Shown here piece by piece: positions 63,684-64,000 of a stretch of DNA of 64,000 nucleotides. Origin of the DNA: Dipylidium caninum (Eukaryota > Platyhelminthes > Cestoda > Cyclophyllidea > Dipylidiidae); contig QEYB01001046.1 in assembly GCA_017562135.1 (NCBI GenBank), forward strand, positions 1,240,001 through 1,304,000, given 5' to 3'. The notes under the pieces are model-generated. The model searched no databases and had not been told where the DNA came from. It saw only the letters and a program-made list of their open reading frames with translations. Positions within the stretch are counted from its first letter, which is position 1, and each line of letters starts with the position of its first letter. The translations under genes and the position numbers were made by a program.

Positions 63684-64000
63684 CCTTTTCGTGGTCATTT
63701 TTCGCCAGGTAGGAATCGGTAGGCAAAAGCACGTGAGTCAGGACACCCACCAACTCATCTGAAGGCGGGCAACCGAGCGACGCGTCGGCGGATGGGCGTC
63801 TGTCGCGGACGGCGAGCCGAAAGAGTCGGTCTGCAGGCGCGGGGACGAGTGGACGGCCGCTCGTGACACATGAGCCCACCGAGAGGCTATTCAAAGTACA
63901 CGGGAAAATTAATACTGGCATCGCCTCTCGCGGTTAAGACGCCGTCGAGATGTGAGAGGGACTGGAAGGGCTTTGACAAATTGATACCCTTTGACGCCAA

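Larger units (their letters stand above)
54332..64000. other. Right flank: GC-rich DNA without a supportable gene
   Basis: About 9.7 kb, mostly GC-rich, with a less GC-rich patch around 60.4-61.0 kb. Open frames of 60-170 codons crowd both strands and overlap one another, which is what random GC-rich sequence gives. None shows a domain or a splice pattern I trust. Triplet repeats and a C-rich quadruplex motif are listed separately. The region 63.02-63.55 kb is the most gene-like part. Confidence 0.5.

Noticed and set aside
1..64000. tRNA, rRNA, CRISPR or transposable elements
   Set aside because: I looked for B-box motifs, reverse transcriptase or transposase frames, terminal repeats and spaced direct repeats and found none I could support.

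Overview
The window is nuclear DNA from a small-genome metazoan. It holds five recognisable animal genes, one unrecognised gene, and a long flank with no gene I can support. All reading frames are broken by GT-AG introns. Many introns are very short (32, 52, 63, 69, 74, 75, 76 and 78 bp), and two genes carry a strong 3' splice acceptor a few bases before the start codon, as trans-spliced flatworm genes do. I infer a flatworm, perhaps a tapeworm. This rests on intron style and protein divergence, not on a database match.

Layout: (1) 351-8904 (+): last four exons of an ELK-type KCNH voltage-gated potassium channel (C-linker/CNBHD and cytoplasmic tail); its 5' part lies outside the window. (2) About 8.9-14.9 kb: gene-free, increasingly AT-rich. 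(3) 14892-25917 (+): complete 14-exon DHX38/Prp16 spliceosomal DEAH helicase. (4) 27008-27634 (+): three-exon SEM1/DSS1, whose coding parts are too short to stand out as open reading frames. (5) 28738-35496 (-): sugar transporter of the SLC2 (GLUT/Tret1) family with two alternative terminal coding exons, each encoding TM10-12 and the C-terminus. (6) 37547-48217 (+): complete 12-exon CASP Golgi coiled-coil membrane protein, head to head with the transporter. (7) 48.2-64 kb: GC-rich, with homopolymer and triplet runs. It holds one convincing but unrecognised gene (52696-53304, -) with a TATA/CCAAT promoter, a 5'UTR intron and a perfect DSGxxS phosphodegron.

The genes do not form a pathway. DHX38 acts in splicing, SEM1 in the proteasome lid, TREX-2 and BRCA2 complexes, CASP at the Golgi, and the channel and transporter at membranes. 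DHX38 and SEM1 are close and co-oriented, each with an acceptor just before its ATG, so co-transcription with trans-splicing is possible but unproven.

Two otherwise well conserved exons (KCNH near 476, DHX38 at 19897-19900) each contain a single-base frameshift at a short G or C run. These look like base errors in a draft assembly rather than dead genes. The most interesting biology is the duplicated terminal exon of the transporter, the degron-bearing orphan gene with its promoter, and the extreme intron structures.
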